From assembly GCF_024206475.1 (NCBI RefSeq), contig NZ_JAMBPR010000044.1:1-64000 (forward strand): 64,000 bases of DNA. The letters run 5' to 3'. Made by a program: the position numbers and the translations under genes. The stretch's first letter is position 1. Each line of letters starts with the position of its first letter. The notes under the pieces are model-generated. The model was given only the letters and a program-made list of their open reading frames with translations. It had not been told where the DNA came from and did no database searches. Of this stretch, positions 46,431 through 54,888 are shown one piece after another. Origin of the DNA: Paraburkholderia sp. CNPSo 3274. GTDB lineage: Bacteria > Pseudomonadota > Gammaproteobacteria > Burkholderiales > Burkholderiaceae.

Positions 46431-47563
46431 ATGCAAGCGCAACGCATACCCCAACCCCGTGGCGCCTCGTCGTAGGCGGCCACAGCTACGCGGACTTTTC
46501 GATTTCGGTGTCGCCGGCCGTCGAGCGCGCGGTGGCCGAGAATCTCGCGCCGCCCACGGTCTATCTGAACGTCTTCAACGAAGACAGCATCACCGTAGGC
46601 GTGAACGAAGATCCGAACCAGGTGCTCGACCTGCCGTTCTGCCGCGACAACAACGTGCTAGCGCGGCGGCGCGTGAGCGGCGGCGGCGCGATCTACGCAG
46701 GGCGCGGTTCGGCATTTCTCGCGTTCTATCTGCCGATCGGTCTGCCCGGCGTGCCGCAAACGGCGGCGCAGGCGTTTCCCACGATACTCGGCCACGTCGC
46801 CGAAGCGCTGCGCGATGTGTTCGGCCTGCAGGCCGCCTACCGACCGCTGAACGACGTCGAGATCGACGGACGCAAGCTCGTGGCCACGTCACTCAAGATC
46901 GAAGGCGGGGTGCTGACGTTCCGCATTCTGCTGAACGTGAAGGCGATCGACACGGCGATCGCGGCGCGCGCCATGCCCATGGCGCCCGAGAAGGTCAAGG
47001 ACAAGAAGCACAAGGATCTCGGCTCGCGCTACACGTACCTGGAGCAGGAACTCGGCCGCAAGGTGAACGCCGATGAGTTGACTGCCTGGGTCACGGCCTG
47101 CGTTCGCCGCGCGTTCGGCGAAATGGCGCTCGAGTCCGGCGCACTGGGCAGCGAAGAACTCGTTTTCGCCCAGCAATACGAGCGCGAACTGCACGAGGAA
47201 AGGTGGTTCCATGAAAAAAGCGAGGCCACGCGCTACAGCCCGGTCACCCTGACGGGCGACCGTATCGTGCGCGGACGCGAAAAGGCGCCGGCCGGGCTGA
47301 TCTGGTTGAGCCTGCTCGTGCGTGACGGCACGGTGGTCAAAGCGATCGTCAATGGCGACTGGCACCCGCGTCCGCTGGCTTCGGTCGCCTGGCTCGAAGA
47401 CGGCTTCAGCGGACTCTGCGCCACACGCGAGGCGTGTGCGGCGCATATCGAGGCATTTCTCGCACGTCCCGACGTGGAGTTCGCCGGCGTCGAGCCTGTG
47501 CATCTCATCACGGCGCTCGACAAGGCGCTCGCTGAACTCGCAAGCGCCGGGGTGAGCGCATGA
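46427..47563 (+). CDS. Lipoate-protein ligase A-like protein in a catabolic operon
   Basis: A 378-residue homologue of LplA. The ATP/lipoate-binding signature is ARRRVSGGGAIY (residues 79-90), and the conserved lysine is Lys150 in IDGRKLVATSLKI. The C-terminal part (about residue 290 on, with IVNGDWHPRP) resembles the accessory domain of bacterial LplA. No lipoyl-domain protein (E2 or GcvH) is encoded in the operon, so its role is not clear. It may lipoylate a distant protein or be a repurposed acyl-adenylating enzyme acting with the P-loop-less PaaK-like neighbour. Confidence 0.82.
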   Translation: MNASATHTPTPWRLVVGGHSYADFSISVSPAVERAVAENLAPPTVYLNVFNEDSITVGVNEDPNQVLDLPFCRDNNVLARRRVSGGGAIYAGRGSAFLAFYLPIGLPGVPQTAAQAFPTILGHVAEALRDVFGLQAAYRPLNDVEIDGRKLVATSLKIEGGVLTFRILLNVKAIDTAIAARAMPMAPEKVKDKKHKDLGSRYTYLEQELGRKVNADELTAWVTACVRRAFGEMALESGALGSEELVFAQQYERELHEERWFHEKSEATRYSPVTLTGDRIVRGREKAPAGLIWLSLLVRDGTVVKAIVNGDWHPRPLASVAWLEDGFSGLCATREACAAHIEAFLARPDVEFAGVEPVHLITALDKALAELASAGVSA

Positions 47564-48351
47564 GTGAAAAGACGTTGCTGGTTGAACTGGACGCGGGCGT
47601 CGCGACGCTTACGTTCAATCGTCCGGAGGCGAAGAACGCGCTCAACGGCGAGATGCGGGTGGAATTGCTCGAAGCCGTGCAGCGCGTACGCGCCGACCGC
47701 GGCGTGCGTGCGGTCATTTTGCGCGGCGCGGGCAATGACTTCTGCTCGGGCGGCGATGTGCGCGGCATGAACGTGACGAGCGCCGAAGCGGGACGCGATC
47801 GTATCGACGACTTGCACGGCTGGGTGAGCATGCTGATCGACCTCGACCGCCCGGTGATCGCGGCCGTGGATGGGGTGTGCTACGGCGCGGGCTTCAGCTT
47901 CGCCCTCGCCGCCGATTTCGTGATTGCCAGCACGCGGGCGCGCTTTTGCATGCCATTTATGAAAGTCGGTCTCGTGCCCGATTGCGGGGCGTTCTATACG
48001 CTGCCGCGCGTGGTGGGACTCGCGCGCGCCAAGGATCTCGTCTTTACGGCGCGCGAAATACGCGCCGCAGAAGCGAAGGAGATCGGCGCGGTGCTCGAAG
48101 TCGTCGAGCCGGAACAGGTCCATGCGCGCGCCGCGCAGGTCGCGGCCAGTCTCGCGGCTGCGTCGCCCATTGCGTTCGGTCTGGCCAAGCGCGCGTTGAA
48201 TCAGTCGCTTGGCAGCGACCTGCGCGCGATGCTCGAAATCGAGTCGGCGGCGCAGGGCATTGCCTTCACGACCGAATTTCATCGCGAAGCCGTGAAGCGC
48301 TTTCGCGAGAAAGCCGATCCGGTCTTCAAGTGGCACACCGCCGAGGCCTGA
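47560..48351 (+). CDS. Enoyl-CoA hydratase/isomerase family protein
   Basis: A 263-residue crotonase-fold enzyme. LTFNRPEAKNALN lies at the N-terminus, the oxyanion hole is GNDFCSGGDVRGM and GVCYGAGFSFALAADF, followed by FMKVGLVPDCGAFYTLPR. The position of the second catalytic Glu (in the VGLVPD segment) is Asp, which occurs in isomerase-like members. It may hydrate or isomerise an unsaturated CoA ester. It is translationally coupled to the LplA-like gene (ATGA overlap). Confidence 0.9.
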   Translation: MSEKTLLVELDAGVATLTFNRPEAKNALNGEMRVELLEAVQRVRADRGVRAVILRGAGNDFCSGGDVRGMNVTSAEAGRDRIDDLHGWVSMLIDLDRPVIAAVDGVCYGAGFSFALAADFVIASTRARFCMPFMKVGLVPDCGAFYTLPRVVGLARAKDLVFTAREIRAAEAKEIGAVLEVVEPEQVHARAAQVAASLAAASPIAFGLAKRALNQSLGSDLRAMLEIESAAQGIAFTTEFHREAVKRFREKADPVFKWHTAEA

Positions 48352-48372
48352 ACTTTCATTGAACGCACCGCC

Positions 48373-49242
48373 ATGACGATCGACTATCACACCCTGCGCA
48401 ACTGGCCGTTCAAGGACGTCGAGCAGACCTATACCGCGCGCGACGCCATGCTCTACAGCCTCGCCGTGGGATACGGCGCAAATCCCGTTGATTCGGACGA
48501 CCTGGCATTCGTCTACGAAAAAGAGTTGCGCGTGCCGCCGACGCTTGCCGTCGTGCTCGGTTTTCCCGGCTTCTGGGCGCGCGACCCGCGCTCGGGCATC
48601 GACTGGGTGCGGCTATTGCACGGCGAGCAGAGCCTCGTGATGCACAAGCCGTTGCCGCCGGCCGCGACTGTGATCGGCCGCTCGCGCATTACGCGCGTGG
48701 TCGACAAAGGCGCAGGCAAGGGCGCGCTGCTCGAAATCCAGCGTAGCATTACGGACAAGGCAAGCGGCGAGCTGTATGCCACCGTTACGCAGCTCACGTT
48801 CTGCCGTGGTGACGGCGGCTTCAGCGTGAACAACGGGTTGAGCGATGAAGCGCCTGCGCCGCCGCCGCCGATGCCCGAGCGCGCGTCCGATCATCATTGC
48901 GATCTGCCTACGCGCCCGGAAACGGCGCTGATTTATCGCCTGTGCGGTGACGACAACGCGTTGCATGCCGACCCGCAGGTCGCGCGCGCGGCGGGTTTCG
49001 AGCGGCCTATCCTGCACGGGCTTGCCACGTGGGGCGTGGCCGCGCATGCCGTGCTCAAGACGCTGTGCGCAAGCGACCCGCAACGCCTGGCGGCCTTTCA
49101 CGCGCGCTTTACCGCGCCTGTTTATCCGGGCGAAACGATCCGCACCGAGATGTGGCGAGACGGCAGCGAGGCGAGTTTTCGCGCGCGCGTGCTGGAACGC
49201 GACGTGCTCGTGCTCAACCATGGCCGCGCGCAATTGCGTTGA
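48373..49242 (+). CDS. MaoC/MFE-2-type (R)-enoyl-CoA hydratase 2
   Basis: A 289-residue double-hot-dog hydratase, like the hydratase part of peroxisomal MFE-2. The N-terminal half has the VPPTLAVVLGFPGFW, VRLLHGEQSLVMHKPLPP and VVDKGAGKGALLE segments. The C-terminal half has the catalytic D-x(4)-H of GDDNALHADPQVARAAGF (about residues 192-209) followed by ILHGLATWG. It would add water to a trans-2-enoyl-CoA to form (3R)-hydroxyacyl-CoA, the substrate for the SDR at 41738. It starts 21 bases after the crotonase stop. Confidence 0.92.
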   Translation: MTIDYHTLRNWPFKDVEQTYTARDAMLYSLAVGYGANPVDSDDLAFVYEKELRVPPTLAVVLGFPGFWARDPRSGIDWVRLLHGEQSLVMHKPLPPAATVIGRSRITRVVDKGAGKGALLEIQRSITDKASGELYATVTQLTFCRGDGGFSVNNGLSDEAPAPPPPMPERASDHHCDLPTRPETALIYRLCGDDNALHADPQVARAAGFERPILHGLATWGVAAHAVLKTLCASDPQRLAAFHARFTAPVYPGETIRTEMWRDGSEASFRARVLERDVLVLNHGRAQLR

Positions 49243-49274
49243 ACGCTATTCTGTATAACGAAGGAATCAAGACT

Positions 49275-50063
49275 ATGGCTCGTCAACCGAAACCGCTCGT
49301 GCGCTCCGATATCGCGTACAGCACGCCCGATCGTATCGTCGTGCGCGGCAAAAGCCTGCCCGACGAAGTGCTCGGCCACATGAATCTCGGCGACTTCGCG
49401 TTTCTGCAACTCACGGGCAAGACGGCCACGCCGCAGCAGTCCGCGATGTTCAACGCCATCGTCATCACGCTCGTCGAGCACGGCATGACGCCGAGCGCCA
49501 TCGCCGCGCGCATGACGTACGCGGGCGCGCCCGAGTCGCTGCAGGCGGCCGTCGCAGCGGGGCTATGCGGGCTTGGCTCTGTGTTCGTCGGCAGCATGGA
49601 AGGCGCATGCCGCATGCTATCCGAAACGCTTCCTTATGACGGCCACTGCGACGACCTGGAGAAACTCGCAGTCGATACCGTCGCCGCATGGCGCGCGCGC
49701 GGCACGCCGATTCCGGGGCTCGGTCACCCGCTGCACAAGCCCATCGATCCCCGCACGCCGCGCCTTTTTGAACTGGCCGCGCAAAACGGCATGTCGGGGC
49801 GCTATGTGAAGCTGATGCAACTCATTGGCGCAGAGGCGGAGCGTGCATCGGGCAAAGCACTGCCGATCAATGCTACGGGGGCAATTGGCGCGATCTGCTG
49901 CGAATTCGGCTTCCCGTGGCGCATCGTGCGCGGCTTCGGCGTGATGGCGCGCGCGATTGGACTGGTGGGTCATCTGCTCGAAGAAGGCGAGCGCCCCATG
50001 TCGTTCGAGTTGTGGCAGCGTGTGGAGGACGAAGCCTCCGCCCATCTGCGCGGCGAAGCGTGA
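49275..50063 (+). CDS. Citrate synthase-fold lyase (citryl-CoA lyase-like)
   Basis: A 262-residue stand-alone protein related to the C-terminal part of citrate synthase, of the citryl-CoA lyase type. The signature includes LGDFAFLQLTGKTATPQQSAM, GLGSVFVGSMEGACRML, and the active-site PGLGHPLHKPIDPR with His151. It would catalyse a Claisen-type carbon-carbon cleavage or condensation of a branched CoA ester. ATG 49275 has AAGGAATC upstream. It is the last gene of the first operon block; the next gene follows after 158 bases. Confidence 0.85.
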   Translation: MARQPKPLVRSDIAYSTPDRIVVRGKSLPDEVLGHMNLGDFAFLQLTGKTATPQQSAMFNAIVITLVEHGMTPSAIAARMTYAGAPESLQAAVAAGLCGLGSVFVGSMEGACRMLSETLPYDGHCDDLEKLAVDTVAAWRARGTPIPGLGHPLHKPIDPRTPRLFELAAQNGMSGRYVKLMQLIGAEAERASGKALPINATGAIGAICCEFGFPWRIVRGFGVMARAIGLVGHLLEEGERPMSFELWQRVEDEASAHLRGEA

Positions 50064-50221
50064 GGCGCTCGCGCGGTCCCGGTTGAAAGCTGTGTGCAAG
50101 TATCGCGCAGCAATGGTCGGGGGATTAACGAAAGCGAAAGGGCTGATTCGGCAAAGGCAACTTCGCGAAGCGGCGCGAGCCGTTCATAGTATGGCCAACA
50201 GTCTCGCTACGGAGAAACGCC

Positions 50222-51067
50222 ATGCCGGAATCGCAAACGCCAACGCTCAGTGCGTGGCTCGACAAGACCGAAACGCTCACCGACGACATCACCGCGTTCC
50301 CGCTGCGCGCGCTTGCGGCCACACTCGACCGCGAAGCACCCGATAGCGCCGTGCCGCCGCTGTGGCACTGGCTCTATTTTCTGCCTGTCTCGCCGCTCGC
50401 GGAAGCGGGCCCTGATGGACATCCGAAACGCGGCGGCTTCCTGCCGCCGGTCGAACTGCCGCGCCGCATGTGGGCGGGCGGCCGCCTGACCTTTCACGCG
50501 CCGCTGCGCGCGGGCAGCGAGGCCGCGCGCACTTCCACCATCGCGAACATCGAGGACAAGACCGGCCGCAGCGGCCGCCTCGTGTTCGTGACCGTGCAGC
50601 ATCGCTACGAGAGCGGCGGGGCGCTGTGCATCGAGGAAGAGCACGACATCGTCTATCGCGACGCGCCGCAGCCCGGTGCGAGCGCACCCAAACCGGTCGT
50701 CGCTCCTCAAGGCGAGACATGGTCGCGAACGCTCACCGCCAGCGCGCTCATGCTGTTCCGCTATTCGGCGCTGACCTTCAACGGTCATCGCATTCACTAC
50801 GACTTCCCGTACGTCACGCAAGAAGAGGGCTATCCGGGCCTCGTCGTGCACGGCCCGCTCATCGCCACACTGCTGCTCGACCTCGTGCACCGTGAGCGGC
50901 CCGACGCCACGATCGCGACGTTTGCGTTTCGCGCGGTGCGGCCCACGTTCGCGGGCGACGCGTTCACGCTGTGCGGCAAGCTCGCCGACGACGCGCGCTC
51001 GGTCGAACTCTGGGCGAAAGACCACGACGGCTATCTGACGATGCAGGCCACCGCCACGCTGGCCTGA
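50222..51067 (+). CDS. Itaconyl-CoA/mesaconyl-CoA hydratase-like (FAS1-like dehydratase)
   Basis: A 281-residue MaoC-related protein of the mesaconyl-C4-CoA hydratase type. Typical segments are PPLWHWLYFLPVSPLAEAGPDGHPKRGGFLPPVELPRRMWAGG and FRYSALTFNGHRIHYDFPYVTQEEGYPGLVVHGPLIA, which holds the hot-dog active site. In Pseudomonas the homologue (Ich) hydrates itaconyl-CoA to citramalyl-CoA. Here a CitE-like lyase and a CaiB CoA-transferase lie in the same operon, which supports the same role. The ATG has GGAGAAA upstream. Confidence 0.85.
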   Translation: MPESQTPTLSAWLDKTETLTDDITAFPLRALAATLDREAPDSAVPPLWHWLYFLPVSPLAEAGPDGHPKRGGFLPPVELPRRMWAGGRLTFHAPLRAGSEAARTSTIANIEDKTGRSGRLVFVTVQHRYESGGALCIEEEHDIVYRDAPQPGASAPKPVVAPQGETWSRTLTASALMLFRYSALTFNGHRIHYDFPYVTQEEGYPGLVVHGPLIATLLLDLVHRERPDATIATFAFRAVRPTFAGDAFTLCGKLADDARSVELWAKDHDGYLTMQATATLA

Positions 51068-51105
51068 GCGGCAACACGACTATTCAAAGCGAATTCATAT
51101 CGATC

Positions 51106-52269
51106 ATGCAAACCACGCAACAAGATTCGTTTCAGGACATCCGCGAAGCCGTGCGCGATCTGTGCCAGCAGTTTTCTGGTGAATATTTCCGCAAGATCGA
51201 CGAGGCGCGCGGCTATCCCGAGGAATTCGTCGATGCGCTCACGAAAGCCGGCTGGCTCGCTGCGTTGATTCCACAGGAGTACGGCGGATCGGGTCTGGGC
51301 CTGACCGAGGCCTCGGTCATCATGGAAGAGATCAACCGCTCGGGCGGCAACTCCGGCGTGTGCCACGGCCAGATGTACAACATGGGCACGCTGCTGCGCC
51401 ACGGTTCGGCAGAGCAAAAGCGCAAGTACCTGCCGAAGATCGCGAGCGGCGAACTGCGCCTGCAATCGATGGGCGTGACGGAGCCCACCACGGGCACCGA
51501 TACCACGAAGATCAAGACTACGGCGGTGCGCAAGGGCGACCGCTACGTGATCAACGGGCAAAAGGTGTGGATCTCGCGCGTGCAGCATTCGGACCTCATG
51601 ATCCTGCTTGCGCGCACTACGCCGCTTGCCGACGTGAAGAAGAAGTCTGAAGGCATGTCGATTTTCGTGGTGGACTTGCGCGAGGCGATCGGCAACGGCC
51701 TCACCGTGCAGCCGATTCTCAACATGGTCAATCACGAGACCAACGAACTCTTCTTCGATAACCTCGAAATTCCGGCGGAAAACCTGATCGGCGAGGAGGG
51801 GATGGGCTTCAAGTACATTCTCGACGGCCTGAACGCCGAGCGCACGCTCATTGCGGCCGAATGTATCGGCGACGGCTACTGGTTCATCGACAAAGTCAGC
51901 GCTTACGCAAAGGAGCGCATCGTGTTCGGGCGGCCGATCGGCCAGAACCAGGGCGTGCAGTTTCCCATCGCGCGCGCGTTCGTCAACGTCGAAGCCGCGA
52001 GCCTGATGCGTTTCGAGGCCGCGCGCCGCTTCGACGCGCACGAGGCCTGCGGCGCGCAGGCCAACATGGCGAAGCTGCTCGCCGCCGACGCTTCGTGGGA
52101 AGCCGCGAATGCATGCCTGCAATTCCACGGCGGTTTTGGGTTCGCCTGCGAGTACGATGTGGAGCGCAAGTTCCGCGAGACGCGCCTCTACCAGGTCGCG
52201 CCGATCTCGACCAACCTGATCCTCTCGTACGTGGCGGAGCATGTGCTCGGCCTGCCGCGTTCGTTCTGA
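51106..52269 (+). CDS. Acyl-CoA dehydrogenase (isovaleryl-CoA type active site)
   Basis: A 387-residue FAD enzyme. Family segments are GVTEPTTGTDTTKIKTTAVRKG and YVINGQKVWISRVQHSDLM. The usual catalytic Glu in the YEGT position is replaced (LYQVAPIST). Instead Glu245 in GLNAERTLIAA sits where isovaleryl-CoA and long-chain dehydrogenases place their base. So the enzyme is probably active, and suited to a branched substrate. In Pseudomonas itaconate operons an acyl-CoA dehydrogenase occupies the same place. The start ATG 51106 is 38 bases after the previous gene. Confidence 0.92.
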   Translation: MQTTQQDSFQDIREAVRDLCQQFSGEYFRKIDEARGYPEEFVDALTKAGWLAALIPQEYGGSGLGLTEASVIMEEINRSGGNSGVCHGQMYNMGTLLRHGSAEQKRKYLPKIASGELRLQSMGVTEPTTGTDTTKIKTTAVRKGDRYVINGQKVWISRVQHSDLMILLARTTPLADVKKKSEGMSIFVVDLREAIGNGLTVQPILNMVNHETNELFFDNLEIPAENLIGEEGMGFKYILDGLNAERTLIAAECIGDGYWFIDKVSAYAKERIVFGRPIGQNQGVQFPIARAFVNVEAASLMRFEAARRFDAHEACGAQANMAKLLAADASWEAANACLQFHGGFGFACEYDVERKFRETRLYQVAPISTNLILSYVAEHVLGLPRSF

Positions 52270-52284
52270 CCGGAGGCGCGCGCC

Positions 52285-53463
52285 ATGAGACCACTCGACG
52301 GTATCAAGGTCGTCACGCTCGAACACGCGATCGCAGCGCCCTTCTGCACGCGCCAGCTTGCCGATCTCGGCGCGCGCGTCATCAAGATCGAGCGGCCGGG
52401 CGTCGGGGACTTCGCTCGCGGCTATGACGAGCGGGTGCATGGACTCGCATCGCACTTCGTGTGGACGAACCGCTCGAAGGAAAGCCTCTCGCTCGACGTC
52501 AAGCACAAAGAGGCCGCGCCGATCCTGGACGCGCTGCTCGCCGACGCCGACGTGCTCGTGCAGAATCTCGCGCCAGGCGCTGCTGCGCGACTCGGGCTCG
52601 GTTATGAGGCGCTCAGCGAGCGCTATCCGAAGCTGATCGTGTGCGACATCTCCGGTTACGGCGACGACGGTCCTTACCGCGAGCGCAAGGCATACGATCT
52701 GCTGATCCAGAGCGAATCGGGCTTCCTCTCCATCACGGGGTCGCCCGGCGAGCCTGCGAAGGCGGGTTGCTCGATCGCCGACATCGCCGCGGGCATGTAT
52801 GCCTACTCGAACATCCTGAGCGCGTTGCTGATGCGCGGTCGCACTGGACGCGGTTGCCGCATCGACGTTTCGATGCTGGAGAGCATGGTGGAGTGGATGG
52901 GCTATCCGCTCTACTACGCGATCGACGGGCAATCGCCGCCGCCGCTCGCGGGCGCCTCGCACGCGACGATCTACCCTTATGGGCCGTTTCCAGCGGGCGA
53001 CGGCAAGTCGGTGATGCTCGGCCTGCAGAACGATCGCGAATGGAAGCTCTTTTGCGAGCACGTGCTGCTGCAGCCCGAACTGGCCACCGATGAGCGCTTT
53101 GCCGCGAACTCCCAGCGTTCCGCGTGCCGTGCGCAATTGCGCGAACTGATCGTCGAGGCGTTTTCGAAGCTGAGCGCGGCTCAGGTCATCGAACGGCTCG
53201 ACCGCGCCGGCATTGCCAATGCCCAGATGAACACGATGGCCGATGTGTGGGCGCATCCGCAACTGCAGGCGCGCGAGCGCTGGCGCGAGGTGCAGACGTT
53301 GGCGGGGACCGTTCCGGCGCTATTGCCACCAGGCGCGCCTTCCGCATTCGATGCGCGCATGGATGCAGTGCCGGCACTCGGTCAACATACCGAATCAATA
53401 TTGCGTGAGCTTGGCTTTGACGCGACGCGCATCGGTGCGCTGCGCGAAGCCGGAGCCATCTGA
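52285..53463 (+). CDS. CaiB/BaiF (class III) CoA-transferase
   Basis: A 392-residue class III CoA-transferase. The N-terminus DGIKVVTLEHAIAAPFCTRQLADLGARVIKIERP is standard, and the catalytic Asp is Asp166 in SIADIAAGMYAY, equivalent to Asp169 of formyl-CoA transferase. It would move CoA from a donor such as succinyl-CoA to an acid. In the matching Pseudomonas operon the corresponding gene is itaconate CoA-transferase. It starts 15 bases after the dehydrogenase, with GGAGG in between. Confidence 0.93.
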   Translation: MRPLDGIKVVTLEHAIAAPFCTRQLADLGARVIKIERPGVGDFARGYDERVHGLASHFVWTNRSKESLSLDVKHKEAAPILDALLADADVLVQNLAPGAAARLGLGYEALSERYPKLIVCDISGYGDDGPYRERKAYDLLIQSESGFLSITGSPGEPAKAGCSIADIAAGMYAYSNILSALLMRGRTGRGCRIDVSMLESMVEWMGYPLYYAIDGQSPPPLAGASHATIYPYGPFPAGDGKSVMLGLQNDREWKLFCEHVLLQPELATDERFAANSQRSACRAQLRELIVEAFSKLSAAQVIERLDRAGIANAQMNTMADVWAHPQLQARERWREVQTLAGTVPALLPPGAPSAFDARMDAVPALGQHTESILRELGFDATRIGALREAGAI

Positions 53464-53508
53464 TCGCGCCTGGCGCCTCGCAATCTGACTTCACTGAACT
53501 ACGCTGCC

Positions 53509-54888
53509 ATGACAGATCATCCCAGCCGCGCACTTGCGGCCTTCGCCTCGCAACTGCGCTTCGATTCGATCCCGACTCACGTGGTCGAGCGCACCGTCAA
53601 TCTCTACGTGGACTGGTTCGGCTCCGCGCTGGGCGGCAAGGGCGCGCGCCCGGTCGAAACGATCGCGCGCTTTGCTCGCGCCGCGCGCGGCGCGCCCGAG
53701 GCGCAAGGCCCGTGCGACGTCATCATCGACCGCACTCGCACCACGGCGTATTTCGCCGCCATGACCAACGGCGCCGCTTCGCATTTCGTCGAGCAGGACG
53801 ACGTGCACAACGGTTCGGTGCTGCATCCGGCCACCGTCGTGTTTCCGGTGACGCTGGCGCTCGCGCAGGCGCTGGGCGCCTCAGGGCACGAGTTCATCGC
53901 GGCCTCGGTGGCGGGCTACGAAGTGGGCATCCGCGTAGGCGAATTCATGGGACGTTCGCACTACAAGATATTTCACACGACCGGCACCGTGGGCACGATC
54001 GCGGCTGCAGCCGCGGCGGGCCGTCTGCTCAAGCTCACGCCCGAGCAGATGCTCGACGCGTTCGGATCGGCGGGCACGCAGGCGAGCGGTTTGTGGGAAT
54101 TCCTGCGCGACGCGGCCGACTCGAAGCAACTGCACACGGCCATGGCGGCCGCGAACGGCATGGTGGCCGCCCAACTCGCGGCGGACGGTTTTCGCGGTGC
54201 GCAGCGCATTCTCGAAGGCGCACAGGGCATGGCGGCGGGCATGTCGAGCGACGCCGATCCCGCGAGGCTGGTCGATCGCCTGGGCGAGCGTTGGGCCACG
54301 GTCGAAACGTCGTTCAAGTATCACGCAGCGTGCCGTCACACGCATCCGGCCGCCGACGCGCTGCTCTCCGTGATCGAAACGCACCGTCTGAATCCCGACG
54401 ATATCGCCAGCGTGACGGCGCATGTGCATCAAGGCGCCATCGACGTGCTCGGCAGCGTGGTCGTGCCGAGCACCGTTCACCAGGCGAAATTCAACATGGG
54501 GACCGTGCTCGGCCTGGTCGCATACCGCGGCTATGCGGGAGTGAACGAGTTCGAGCGCGACTACGCGGCGGGCGATATCGCCGCGTTTCGCGACCGCGTG
54601 ACGATGGCGCTGGACGCGGAAGTGGATCGCGCGTATCCGGCCCGCTGGATCGGCAAGGTGACCGTCATGACGCGCGACGGCCGCACGCTGCAAGGCCGCG
54701 TGGATGAACCGAAGGGCGATCCGGGCAATACGCTCTCGCGCGAGGAGATCGGAGCGAAGTTCGTGCGCCTCGCGGCATTTTCGGGCGCAGCGAGCGAAAG
54801 CGATGCGCAGCATCTGCTCGACGCGGCGTGGGGGATTGCCGAGGCGCGGCGCGTAAGCACGCTGTTCGGCGAAGGGGCGAGTGTATGA
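53509..54888 (+). CDS. MmgE/PrpD family protein
   Basis: A 459-residue protein of the 2-methylcitrate dehydratase / cis-aconitate decarboxylase superfamily. N-terminal helices carry NGAASHFVEQDDVHNGSVLHPATVVFPV, and the catalytic-region KYHAACRHTHPAADAL and KFNMGTVLGLVAYRG are present. Family members add or remove water (PrpD) or decarboxylate aconitate to itaconate (Irg1/CadA). In an itaconate-type operon it might handle a hydroxylated itaconate relative. Its stop overlaps the ATG of the lyase gene. Confidence 0.9.
   Translation: MTDHPSRALAAFASQLRFDSIPTHVVERTVNLYVDWFGSALGGKGARPVETIARFARAARGAPEAQGPCDVIIDRTRTTAYFAAMTNGAASHFVEQDDVHNGSVLHPATVVFPVTLALAQALGASGHEFIAASVAGYEVGIRVGEFMGRSHYKIFHTTGTVGTIAAAAAAGRLLKLTPEQMLDAFGSAGTQASGLWEFLRDAADSKQLHTAMAAANGMVAAQLAADGFRGAQRILEGAQGMAAGMSSDADPARLVDRLGERWATVETSFKYHAACRHTHPAADALLSVIETHRLNPDDIASVTAHVHQGAIDVLGSVVVPSTVHQAKFNMGTVLGLVAYRGYAGVNEFERDYAAGDIAAFRDRVTMALDAEVDRAYPARWIGKVTVMTRDGRTLQGRVDEPKGDPGNTLSREEIGAKFVRLAAFSGAASESDAQHLLDAAWGIAEARRVSTLFGEGASV

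Noticed and set aside
51031..53262. 743-codon open frame on the minus strand over the itaconate-type block
   Set aside because: It is an antisense shadow of the acyl-CoA dehydrogenase and CoA-transferase genes; no domain is recognisable.
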